Origin: Closterium sp. Naga37s-1
Taxonomy: Eukaryota; Streptophyta; Zygnematophyceae; Desmidiales; Closteriaceae
Direction: 5' to 3'
Assembly: GCA_947471745.1 (NCBI GenBank)
Contig: CANJKZ010001116.1
Span: 1,314,501 to 1,378,500, forward strand
DNA: 64,000 nucleotides
Positions 41,700 to 52,554 of the stretch are shown one piece after another (the stretch's first letter is position 1; every line of letters starts with the position of its first letter). Under the pieces are notes generated by a model. That model was not told where the DNA came from, did not search any database, and saw only the letters and a list, made by a program, of their open reading frames with translations. The translations under genes and the position numbers were made by a program.

Positions 41700-44600
41700 A
41701 TGGCTTCGCTTTGAGTTCTCACGTTCGATCATGAGGGTAGACCAGTTCAGTTTGACACGTGGCTTGACGACCTGCAGCTGTACTTACTGAGCGATTCTAA
41801 GGACAGTGTGTCGCTGTTTGACCTCGCGTCAGGTGCCGCTACTGCCCCTCCCGCCACAGCTGACAGTGCGACTCGCTCCTAGTGGCTTACGCGCGACGCT
41901 GCTGCACACTTAGCCATTCGCAACCACCTGCCGCTAGCCGAATGTGCTCACTTTGGACAGCACAGGACAGCACAGGCCCTGTACGACGCTGTAGTCAATC
42001 GCTAGTCCTCGCCTGCCACTGCTGCGCTAGGCCGACTGCTACTGCCCTACCTGTTCCCCGAGCTGCCAGCTTTTGCCACAATAGAGGACCTGGTTTCCCA
42101 CCTGCGCACCAGCGACGCTCGCTATCGCGCTACCGTCCCTGCTGAGCTCCTTGACAAGAACCAGCCCCCGATGTTCATCACCCTCTACTTCATTGTCACT
42201 CGCCTCCCTGACTCTCTTCGCTCTGTAAGGGACCACTTTCTCTCCCTTGACCCCACCTCCCTCACTGTTGACCTCCTCGAGCAGCATCTCCTCGCAGGTG
42301 AGACTAGTGCAGTTGCTGTAGGTGCTGCTCGTGGCACTCCGCGCTCGCCCTTCTTTGAGGGGTGTTCCCCCTCCTCCCTTGCCCCCTCCTACGCCTCTGC
42401 TGCTGCTGCAGACGTCTCTGTTGCTGAGGACGTCGGGGCTGCTTCTGCTAGTGCGAAGCACCGCAGCAGCAAGGGCAAGGGTGGCAGGGGTGGTGGAGGT
42501 GGCAGCGGTGGTGGTGGAGGTGGCAGCGGGAGTGGTGGTGGGGGCAGCCGTGGAGGTGGTGGAGGCGGTGGAGGTGGTGGCGGCGGTGGGACTGGTGGCG
42601 GGGGTGGGGGCTCTGGTGGCGGCAGTGGAAGCAGCGGTGGGCGTAGCGGCAGTGGAGGCGGTGGGACTGGTGGCGGTAGGACTGGACCTTGGCGTGGAGG
42701 CCCTGGTGGTGGCCAGCGGCAGCAGCAGCAGCGTCCGAGCGAGACCCAGTCACCCCAGCAGCTCCGTGAGTGGTTGTTTCAGCGTGGGACGTCTGGGGGT
42801 AGTGATAGCTGCCCGTATGTCATTCGTACGGGTGTCCGTGCTGGTCAGAGATGCGGAAAGCTGCACACTCAGCACCGCTGCTTCTCCCGCCTCGACGATG
42901 CCTGGCATGCTGAGTTTGGTGATGACGTCAAGTGTCCTAGCTGGGCGGATTTGCTTAGGTCTGGGGTTGCTATCTTTGACGTAGACTATGATGCTATTCT
43001 TTCTACTATGTATGCTTTGTCTACTAGTGCTGAGGGTGACTGTTACCGGTGTGTGCCACCTGACCCAGGTATAGCGGCTGCTGCTCTAGGTGCTAGTGAG
43101 TCTGGTACTCTCCCTGGTACTGCGCCTGCTAAGGCCTTGCACACCTTCACGTTGGACTCAGGCGCTTCGCGCTGTTTCTTTTGTGACAGCACCACCCTCA
43201 CTCCTCTCCCTGCACCTGTCCCGGTCAGACTGGCTGACCCCTCCGGGGGCCCGGTCGGTGCCCGTTCCTCCACTGTCCTCCCGTGTCCGGAGGTTCCGTC
43301 CGGCTCACTCTCAGGTCTTCACCTCCCCTCGTTCTCTACAAACTTGGTGAGTACCGCTGCCCTCCAGGATGCGATGGTCACTACCACCACACCTGGGGGT
43401 CAGCGTGTGTCGATCTGCACGTGCACACGGACGGGGTGTCACCTGGCCACGTTCACTCGTCGGCCAGGGTCGAGTCTGTACACACTCGCTACCGAGCCTA
43501 CTCTGGTAGCTGTGTCTGCTCAGGTGTCCGCGTCAGGTCAGGTAGCCGCCTCTTGCTCGTGTCGCCTCCTGTCGCACCAGACTCTTCTGTGGCACCACCG
43601 CCTGGGTCACCCCTCCCTGCCACGCATTCGTGGCATGCACTCCCGTCTCCTTGTATCTGGTCTTCCCAGGTCTCTACCTTCCCTGCCTCCCTCACCTGCT
43701 CCACCCTGCCTTCCTTGTGTCGAGGGGCGGCAGCGCGCCGCTCCTCACTCCTCCTCGTTTCCCCCGACGACTGCTTCCCTGCAGACTCTCCACATGGACG
43801 TGTAGGGCCCAGCCCGCGTCACTGGACAGGGCCGCGAGTGCTACTTTTTGCTGGTTGTTGACGACTACACGCGGTACACCACGGTCTTCTCCTTGCGCAG
43901 CAAGGGTCAGGTCATTGATGTCTTGATCCCCTGGATCCACACAGTCCATCTCCAGCTCCGCGAGCGGTTCAGTACGGACCTTCCGGTCCTACGTCTGCAC
44001 TCTGACAAAGGTGGTGAGTTCTCCTCCAACCTCTTGAGGGACTTTTGTCGTGGGGAGGGCATCACCCAGTCGGTCACGCTTCCGGACTCTCCTCAGCAAA
44101 ATGGGATTGCTGAGTGCCGCATTGGCTTAGTCACGGAGGTTGCTCGTACCTCCATGATCCATGCGGCTGCTCCCCATTTTCTGTGGCCATTTGCGGTCCG
44201 GTACGCAGCGCATCAGCTCAACCTCTGGCCCCGTGCCTCCTTGCCGGAGACCTCGCCCACACTGCGTTGGACGGGGAAGGTTGGCGATGCGTCGGTGTTC
44301 CGAGTCTGGGGTTCTCGTGCCTTTGTCCGCGATACGTCCGCGGACAAGCTCTCCGCCCGCGGCATTCCCTGCGTCTTCCTTGGCTTTGTCTCTGACGCGC
44401 CTGGCTGGCAGTTTTACCACCCTACCTCGCGCCGTGTCCTCCCCTCTTAGGACGTCATGTTTGACGAGTCGGTTCCCTTCTACCGTCTCTTCCCCTACCA
44501 CTCTGCCCCTCTCCCTCCCCCGCCGCTCTTCCTTGCTCCAGGCCCCCCTACAGTAGACCCCCTCCCTCCTCAGGGTCCTGCTCCCTCAGGTGTCTCTCAG

Positions 44601-44971
44601 GTAGACCCACCCCTTGGTGTTGTGCCTGGTGAGGTAGCTGTAGACTCAGGTGCTGCTCGAGGTACTGCGTCTGAGGGTGCTGAGCCTGGGGGTGCTGAGC
44701 CTGGGGGTGCTGAGACTGGGGGTGCTGAGCCTAGGGGTGCTGAGACTGGGGGTGCTGAGCTTGAGGGTGTTGGGCCTGGGGGTGCTGAGTTGGAGGGTAC
44801 GGAGTCTGGGGGTGCTGAGCCTCCGGGTGTTGCTTCGTCTGGAGGTTCTGCTGGTGCTTCCCCGAGACTGACTCCGCAGCAGCTGCGTGAGTGGCTTGTT
44901 TGGCGCGCACGCCTTCGGAGTGGAGCTACTGGAGCTGGAGGTGCTGGAGCCGCTGGAGCTGGAGGTGCTGG
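41700..44971 (+). pseudogene. F1 gag, protease and integrase, with stops
   Basis: Gag begins at the ATG at 41700, but codon 5 is TGA, and two further TAG codons follow (near 41880 and 42003). From 42171 a long frame covers MFITLYFIVTRLPDSLRSVR, a Gly-rich tract, the zinc-knuckle-like CPYVIRTGVRAGQRCGKLHT QHRC, protease FTLDSGASRCFF and the integrase HHCC domain, ending at a TAG replacing Trp in HMDVWGP (43803). The core resumes at 43848 (DDYTRYTTVFSLRSKGQ, LHSDKGGEFSSN, QQNGIAECRIGLVTEVARTS) to a stop at 44448. The linker then has GGAEPGGAETGG repeats until E1 interrupts at 44972. Confidence 0.9.
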
Positions 44972-46125
44972 TGTCAGAATAGTGAACGAATGAATGATTG
45001 AACTAGGAAGCAGGTGGGTACAAGTAGGAAACCTAAAAGTGTTGTACCCTATATGAACTACCCCACTACAACCTAAACAGACTATAGCATATAAGTTTGA
45101 CACACCCCCATAGGCAAAGTGGGGGAGAACAAGAGGTCACAAGACCAGTCAAGAAAGGCAAAGCAAGCTCAGGGTGGATCACAAAGTCATCACGCATTCT
45201 GAGCACAAGCAAATGGCCACAAGGCCAGTTCACATGCAGAGTTATATAAAGGAGAACAAGCAATACAGTGATCACAACCTAGCAAGTGTAAGCATGCAGG
45301 TATATGTATAGAGATCACAGTACAAGTAGAGTCAAGAAGTAAGCAAGTGAGGTACAGTAGGTACAAGGCCTAGAACAGTATAGAAACGCTGATGATCAGA
45401 AGGCTGAAGTGCCTTGGTGAAAACATCAGTAGTGTTGGCCCGAGAGGCCACGTAAGCAAGACGAAGCTGACCACGCTGCTGCAACTCTCGAGCAAGGACG
45501 TAGCGCAGAGCAATGTGCTTCGTTCTGTGCTCCAGTCTGTGCTCCTGACACAAGGCAAGCATTGCCTTGTTGTGGACGTACAGAAATGGAGGAGAACGAG
45601 GCGCCTCTCCCAAGTCGGTCAGCAGGTAGGTGAGCCAGTGTAACTCCTGTGCAGCCATGGCCCCAGCGTAGATCTCAGCCTCACAACTGGAGCTGAGAAC
45701 AGAAGACGAGCGGGTAGACCGCCAAGAGACAGAACCGGAGCCAAGGCTGAAGGTGTAACCCTGTGACGACCGCTGCGTAGCCAAGTCGTCAACCCAGGAA
45801 GCGTCTGCGTGACCAGTGAGGACAACTCGAGCCCGTCCTCCAAGCACGAGCCCCATGCCCAACGTACTGCACAAGTAGCGCAACACCCTCTTCGCAGTAT
45901 CCCAGTGCACCTTTCGGTGCCTACCGGGAGCCACGTAGCGAGGCTGAGAGGGTATGCGAGGTCAGGTCGTGTGCAAGTCATCAGGTACATGAGGCAGCCC
46001 ACAAGCTCTGGATACGGGCCACTCGGCTCTACGGACTCGTCCGAAGGTGGAGCTGAGAGCGAGTGACCGGTAGGCAGAGGAATGGACTGTGGCGAGGAGT
46101 ACGTGAAGCCGAAGCGCTGAAGGAC

Positions 46126-46470
46126 TGTCAGAGGTCCACTGGTGATCCTCGATTGATCCTAGGGAAGGGTTACAGGCTCATTGTCCTGGGGGGTTATGGG
46201 CGCACTGACCCGCTACTTAACAAGCCATTTTATCCCAATGGTCTAGTGGTTGGGATTCTGACATGGTATCAGAGCGAAGGTCTCGAGTTCGAATCCCAGT
46301 GTGTGCACTTCGGGCATCCCAGTGCGGGGGGGTGTCAGAGGTCCACTGGTGATCCTCGATTGATCCTAGGGAAGGGTTACAGGCTCATTGTCCTGGGGGG
46401 TTATGGGCGCACTGACCCGCTACTTAACAAGCCCTTTTATCCCAATGGTCTAGTGGTTGGGATTCTGACA
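46126..46470 (+). mobile_element. TRIM-1, miniature LTR element in E1
   Basis: Two 138-bp LTRs (46126-46263 and 46333-46470), differing at one site, begin TGTCAGAGGTCCACTGG and end GGGATTCTGACA. The interior is 69 bp: primer site TGGTATCAGAGCGAAGG directly after the 5' LTR, a B-box-like GAGTTCGAATCC and a CGGGGGGG polypurine end. The target duplication AGGAC (46121-46125 and 46471-46475) is exact, and removing the element restores the RT codons of E1. There is no protein-coding capacity. Confidence 0.95.
46232..46300 (+). promoter_or_regulatory. tRNA-like Pol III promoter in TRIM-1
   Basis: The last 25 bp of the 5' LTR contain A-box TGGTCTAGTGG (46239-46249), and the interior contains AGTTCGAATCC (46286-46296), 47 bp downstream. 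The LTR end TCTGA and primer-site TCAGA form a 5-bp stem around CATGGTA. A T-run in the 3' LTR (46435-46438) could end a transcript of about 200 nt. The T-arm pairs less well than in TRIM-2. Function is inferred. Confidence 0.55.
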
Positions 46471-49400
46471 AGGACCTGCTGCACCATGTGTGACTGAGTC
46501 AAGGTAATGGTGCGCCGTGCTCTGTCCCGGGTGATCCGCAAGCCAAGATAGCTTGTCAGTTCACCCAGGTCTGTGCATGTGTGTCTCTTTTGCAGCTCCA
46601 ACTTCACGTGGGCGAGTGCCTCGGTGTCAGCAGTAGCAAAGACCAAGTCGTCTACGTACACGAGAACGTAGAACAGCGGCGGAGTGGCGTCGGTGCGTAG
46701 AAACAGCGACGGGTCAGCAGTGGAAGGAGCAAAACCAAGAGCAGAAAGAGTCGTCCTCAGTATGTCATGCCACTCACGGGGTGCCTGGCGGAGACCGTAG
46801 ACTGGCCGCCGGAGGCTCCACTGGGTACCAGCAGGAAACGACCCAGTGAAGCCAGGTGGGCGGCGCAGCCAGATCTCCTCGTGCAGGCTGCCCTGCAGGA
46901 AGGCTGTGCTGAAGTCAAGCGAGTGTAGCTCGTAGTCACGCTGAGTGGCGACGTGCAGCAGCACCCAAAGAGTGGTCATCTTCGGGGTAGGGGAGAAGGT
47001 CTGGAAGAAGTCAACTCCCTGTCGCTGACTGAAGCCTCGTGCAACGTAACGCGCCTCGAAGACATGCGGAGAACCCGGCGGCCGCTTCACCCTGAAAATC
47101 CACATGCCACTGACGATGTTCGCCCTAGGCGGGGGAACCTCGTCGACGTAGGTGCCTGTGGACTTCCAGGATGCCATCTCGGCATCCATGGCTGCCTGCC
47201 ACTGAGAGGAGTAAGGACCCTCTATCGCCTCTGCGTAAGAGCGCGGGGTCGGGATGTCTGGTGCATCCGGGTCTCCCTCAGGGGCAACCAGCATGGACAC
47301 GAGATGAGGTACAGCAGCGGCAAAGCACTCAAACTCCTCCTGTCTGTCCTCAAGGACGTCCGTGCCAAGAGCACACTCACCCCCGACGGACGGAGGACAG
47401 ACAGACGCAGACTCAGCAACAAGACTAGCGACGTAGTCTAGACGACAGTGAGCAACAAAGTCAACAAGCTCAGCAACTAAGGCAGACGCAACAGTGGACT
47501 CAAAGGAAGGGTCAGTGACAACAGTGGCCAGGAGACGCGTGACAGTAGGACTAGCATCACGAAGGGAGTCAGACTCCGGGTCAGCAAGTGCAGGAAGAGA
47601 GGACGCAGAAGGAGACGGCAGAGGGACACGCTGTGGAGCAGAAGAGTCATAGAGTGAGTGCCGGGGACAGGAGGAGGACACTGACGCGGAACACGACGAC
47701 CAGTGTGAACAGGCGACTCAGGACGAGACTCAGGTGACGCAGGATGAGACTCAGGCGACGCAGGACGAGACTCAGGCGCACGACGCTCCGTAAGACCTCT
47801 AGTCGGTCCAGAGTAAGGAGAAGGACCAGGCAGTGGAGAGGCTGGCTGTAACTGCGACGGTGACTGGACAGGCGGTGGACTCAGTAAAGGAGGAGTAGGA
47901 CCAATAGAAGGCGGGAGACCAAGAACCTGCTGAAGGAGCGGAACGTAGTACGGCCGCGGTCGCGCAGCGCCTCCATAAACAGCAGAGATAGCACCAGTAC
48001 CCTCAGCTCCAGCTCCAGCAGCACCTCCAGTAGCAACAGCTCCAGCACCTACAGCTCCAACTCCTGCAGCAACACCAGCCCCAGCAGATCCAGTACCTCC
48101 TGTACGAGCACCTCCGGGACCAGCTGCTCTAGCACCTCCAGCAGCTCCCACACCAGCAGGACCTCCAACAGCGCCAGTACCTCCAGCACCAGCACCTCCA
48201 GGACCAGCGGCTCCAGCAGCTCCAGCACCAGCAGCTCCTCCAGCAGCTCCAGAAGCACCTCCAGCAGCTCCAGCACCAGCAGCACCTCCAGCAGCTCCAG
48301 CTCCAGAAGCACCTCCTGCAGCAGGCCCAGGAGCTCCAGCAGCACGGCGACAGCGCCGAGCGTACCACTCACGAAGCTGCTACGGAGAGAGGGGCTCCCG
48401 CCGTGACGGGACACCCGGGGGACCTCCAGACTCAGCACCCTCGGGCTCAGCACCCCCAGGTTCAGCACGCCCAGACTAAGCACCCCCAGGCTCAGCACCC
48501 CCAGACTCAGCACCCCCAGGCTCCACACGCTCAGGCTCAGCACCCCCAGGCTCCGCACCCTCAGACTCAGCAACCCCAGGCCCAGCACCCTCAGGCCCCG
48601 CACCAGAGTCGACAGCTACCTCGACAGGCTCGACAGGGTCTACCTGGGACACACCTGAGGGGGCAGGACCCTGAGGGGGGAAGGGGTCTACCGGAGGAGC
48701 ACCCGGTGCTAGGAAGAGTGGCGGGGGGGGGGAGAGGGGCAGTGCGGTAGGGAAAGAGACGGTAGTAAGATACCGACTCGTCAAACGTGACGTCCTGAGA
48801 GGACAGAACACGACGCGAGGTGGGGTGCTAAAACTGCCACCCAGGTGCGTCAGGGGGGAAGCCAAGGAAAACGCAGGGAACGGCACGGGAGGACAGCTTG
48901 TCCGCGGAAGCATCGCGGACAAAAGCTCGACATCCCTAGACACGGAACACAGACGCATCGCCAACCTTCCCCGTCCACCGCAGAGTAGGTGTGGTCTCCG
49001 GCAAGGAGACACGAGGTTGAAGGTTGATCTGATGCGCAACGTACTGAATCACGAACGGCCACAGAAAATGGGGAGCAGCCGCATGAATCATGGACGTACG
49101 AGCGACATCCATGAACATGCCAATGCGGCGCTTAGCAATCCCATTTTGCTGTGGGGAGGCCGGAAGCGTGAACGTCTGGCGGATGCCCTCCGCACGACAG
49201 AAGGCCCTCAGAAAGTCGGAGGAAAACTCACCACCTCTGTCTGAGTGCAGATGCAGAACAGGAAGGTCTGAGCTGAAACTCTCGCTGAGCTGGCGACGGG
49301 CACCGCGGATCCAGTCGATCAACACCTCAGTGACCTCACCCTTGCGGCGCAAGGGGAAGACAGTGGTGTAACGCGAGTAGTCATCAACGACCAGCAGGAA

Positions 49401-51628
49401 GTAACGCTCGTGACCCTGTCCACGGACGCGGGCTGGGCCCCACACGTCCATGTGAAGAGTCTGCAGGGGAGCCTCTGTCGGAGGGAACTCGGAGGAGTGA
49501 GGAGCGGCGCGCTGCCGGCCCTCGACACAAGGAACACAGGTAGGGGCAGGCCCCGGAGGAAGGGGAGGGAGGGACCTGGAGAGACCAGAGATAAGGGTCC
49601 GGGAGGCCATACCTCGAAGACGAGGTAGGGAGGGGTGACCAAGGCTGTGGTGCCAAAGGAGAGTCTCGTGTGACAGAGGACGACACGAGCAGGGGGCAGA
49701 CACCGGACTGGACCTGGACACAGCAGCAAGCACCTGAACAGACGCGGCTACCTGAGGAGACGCAGTAGTCAGTGTGTACAGGCTCGACCCAGGCCGACGG
49801 GTGAACGTGGCCAGGTGGCGGCCCGTCCGAGAGCAAGTGCAGTGGGTCACACGCTGACCTCCAGGGGTGAACTGGTCAACCCACGCGTCCTGGAGGTCAG
49901 CTCCACTCACCAGGTTCGTAGAGAACGAGGGGAGGTGGAGGCCCGACAGCAAGCCCGACAGGGCCGCGGGATACGGTAGAACCGTGGAGTGTGCAAGGAC
50001 TGGGCCCCCGGAGGGGTCAGCCAGGGAGACTGCGACAGGCCGACTGAGCGGCGTGAGTGTGGTGCTATCGCGAAAGAAGGAGCGCGAAGCACCAGAGTCA
50101 AGTGTGAAAGTGTGCAAGGCCTCAGTAGGTGCAGTACCAGAGAGAGCAGACTCACCAGCACCTGGAGCAGCAGACTCACTAGTACCTAGAGCAGCAGACT
50201 CACCAGTACCTGGAGCAGTAGACGCACTAGCACCTAGAGCAGCAGCCTCAATGCCCGAGTCGGGCGGAACACACAGGTAACAGTCACCCTCAGCACTATC
50301 AGTCACAGCATACATGGCAGCAAGGATAGCATCGAAATCAAGATCAAAGATAGCAACATTCTGCCTAAGCAGATCACCCCAGCGAGGGAGCTCAACAGCG
50401 TCAGTAAACTGGGCACGCCAGGCGTCAGTCAGGCGACCGAAGCAGCGCTGCGCAGTGTGTGGCAGCCCGCACGTCTCCCCACGGCGCCCGCCGGTGCGAA
50501 GAACGTAAGTGCAGGGACCAACACCCCCAGACCTCCCACGCCCAGCGTACCACTCACGAAGCTGCTGGGCCGACGGGGTCTCACGGGAACGCGGCTGCTG
50601 CTGGCGCTGGCTACCACCAAAGCCTCCACGCTGCTCGGCTCCACCTCGACCAGCACCACTGCCGCCGCCACCTCCACCACCGCTGCCGCTGCCTCCACCG
50701 CCGCTGCCACTGTCTCCACCACCCCCACCGCCGCCACCGAAGCCCCCACTCCCGCCACCACCCCCACCTCCACCGCCACCCCCTCCGCCTCCTCCACCGC
50801 CTCCACCGCCGCCCCCACCGTCCCCTCCACCACCCTTGCCCCCCTTGCCCTTGCTGCTGCGGCGCCTCACACTAGGAGAAGACGCAGCCCCGACCTCCGC
50901 AGTGCGAACGAGGTCGACAGCAGTAGCAGAAGCAACAGAGGGTTGAAGGGGGACCAGGGAACACCCCTCAAAGAAAGGGGCGCGAGGGTCGCCGCGAGAA
51001 GCACCTACAGCTAAGATACTCTTCTCAGCTGCAGTGAGGCGCTCCTCTAGCAGGTCGACAGTGAGCTCGGTGGGGCAAAGGGAGAGAAAGTGGTCCCTGA
51101 CTGAAGCAAGGGAGTCAGGGAGGCGGGTGACTAGGTAGTAAAGGGTGATGTACATGGGGGGGGGGGGTTCTTGGCACAGAACTCAGTGGGAAGTGCAGCT
51201 CGGTAGCGGACGTCACTAGTGCGGAGGTGAGTAATGAGGTCAGCGACTGTGGCAAAAGAGGCAAGGTCAGGGAACAGGTACGGCAGCATGAGGCGGCTGA
51301 GGGCAGCAGTGGAGGGGGAGGAGTAGCGCACTACTACAGCGTCATACAAAGACTGAGCAGTCTTGTACTGGCCAAAGTGCGCGCGCTCAGCAGACGGCAG
51401 GTGACTACGAACAGCAAGGCGAACAACAGCGTCACGAGTGGTCCACTGCGAGCAAACCGTACTATCAGCAGTGGCAGCAGGTGCAGTAGAGACACCGGAC
51501 GTGTGATCGAAAAGGGATACCCCGTCCCTAGAGTCACACTGAAGAAAGAGCTGCAGGTCGTCAACCCACACGTCAAAGTCAACTGCACGCCCCTCAGCAT
51601 CAAAGGTAAGAACAGTAGGGCTAGCCAT

Positions 51629-52400
51629 AGCGGCAGTAGCAGCAGGAGCAACAGTAGCAGCAGTGGCAGCAGAAGCAGCAGAAGTAGCAGGAGCAGCACA
51701 GGCAGGACAGTGCGGCTCAGTAGGGCGGCGCGGCTCGGCAGGGCGGCGCGGCTCGGCTGGGCGGCGCGGCTTGGCTGGGCGGCGCGGCTCGGCTGGGCGG
51801 CGCGAATCGGCTGGGTGGCGCGGCTCAGCTCCTGGCGGCGCGGCGCGGGTGCTTACCAGGGGAGGGTGCAGGGCAGGGCTGCAGCTGGCGGTTTAGGTCA
51901 GGGCCGCGACTGGGGCGGCAGCAGGGCAGGGCTGCTACAGGGAGGCTGCAGGGTAGGGCCGCGACGGGCAGCGAAGGCAGGGCCGCAGCTGGGGCGGCAG
52001 CAGGGTAGGGCCGCGACAGGGCGGCAAAGGCAGGGCCGCGACGAGCGGCGACGGGCCAGTGACAGGCGGCTACGGGCCGGCGACGGGCCGGGACGGGCCG
52101 GGACGGGCCAGCGACGGGCCAGCGACGGGCGGCGAAAGGCAGGGCCGTGACAGGGCGGCTGCAGGGCAGGGCCGCCGTGGGCAGCGAAAGCAGAGCCGCG
52201 ACGAGCGGCTACGGGCCAGCGACGGGCGGTGACGGGCCGGGACGGGCCGGGACGGGCCAGCGACGGGCGGCGAAGGCAGGGCCGCGACGGGCCAGCTAAG
52301 GCAGGGCCGCGACGGGCCGTACTAGGGCAGGGCGCGAGGCGCGCTTCGGGCAGGGCAGGAAAAAAAAAGTCGTGGTGGGCCCTAAAAAAAACGTTCCCAC
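51629..52400 (-). repeat. E1 untranslated leader: GC-rich tandem repeats
   Basis: Units such as GGCGGCGCGGCTCGGCTG near gag and GACGGGCCGGGACGGGCCAG toward the LTR fill about 750 bp. The next 20 bases to the LTR are the primer-site region. Confidence 0.8.
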
Positions 52401-52554
52401 TAGGGAACCTGCTCAGAATACCATGTCAGAATAGTGAACGAATGAATGATTGAACTAGGAAGCAGGTGGGTACAAGTAGGAAACCTAAAAGTGTTGTACC
52501 CTATATGAAGTACCCCACTACAGCCTAAACAGACTATAGCATATAAGTTTGACA

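Larger units (their letters stand above)
45332..51628 (-). pseudogene. E1 gag-pol, nearly complete but broken
   Basis: Gag starts at 51628 (MASPTVLTFDAEGRAVDFDV). A run of 12 C at about 51156-51167 shifts the frame before MYITLYYLVTRLPDSLASVR. The frame then runs to 48936: Gly-rich tract, zinc-knuckle-like CTYVLRTGGRRGETCGLPHT AQRC, protease FTLDSGASRSFF, HHCC domain, core DDYSRYTTVFPLRRKGEVTE and SDRGGEFSSDFL, ending at TAG in place of Trp after VFRV. Linker and RT follow in other frames; RT with YVDDLVFA is at 47681-46480. TRIM-1 splits RT between VQQVL and QRFGF. RNase H (45934-45332) has TGHADASWVDD and SSSCEAEIYAGAM. Confidence 0.92.
44972..52554 (-). mobile_element. Copia element E1, interrupted by TRIM-1
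   Basis: LTRs of 131 bp at 44972-45102 and 52424-52554 differ at two positions. The primer site next to the right LTR reads TGGTATTCTGAGCAGG on the minus strand. The target duplication GCTGG is present at 44967-44971 and 52555-52559, and removal restores the F1 linker. Order on the minus strand: leader repeats, gag, protease, integrase, linker, RT, RNase H, a 3' UTR of about 230 bp and the polypurine tract. Without TRIM-1 it is about 7.2 kb. It belongs to the same family as H. Confidence 0.95.
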
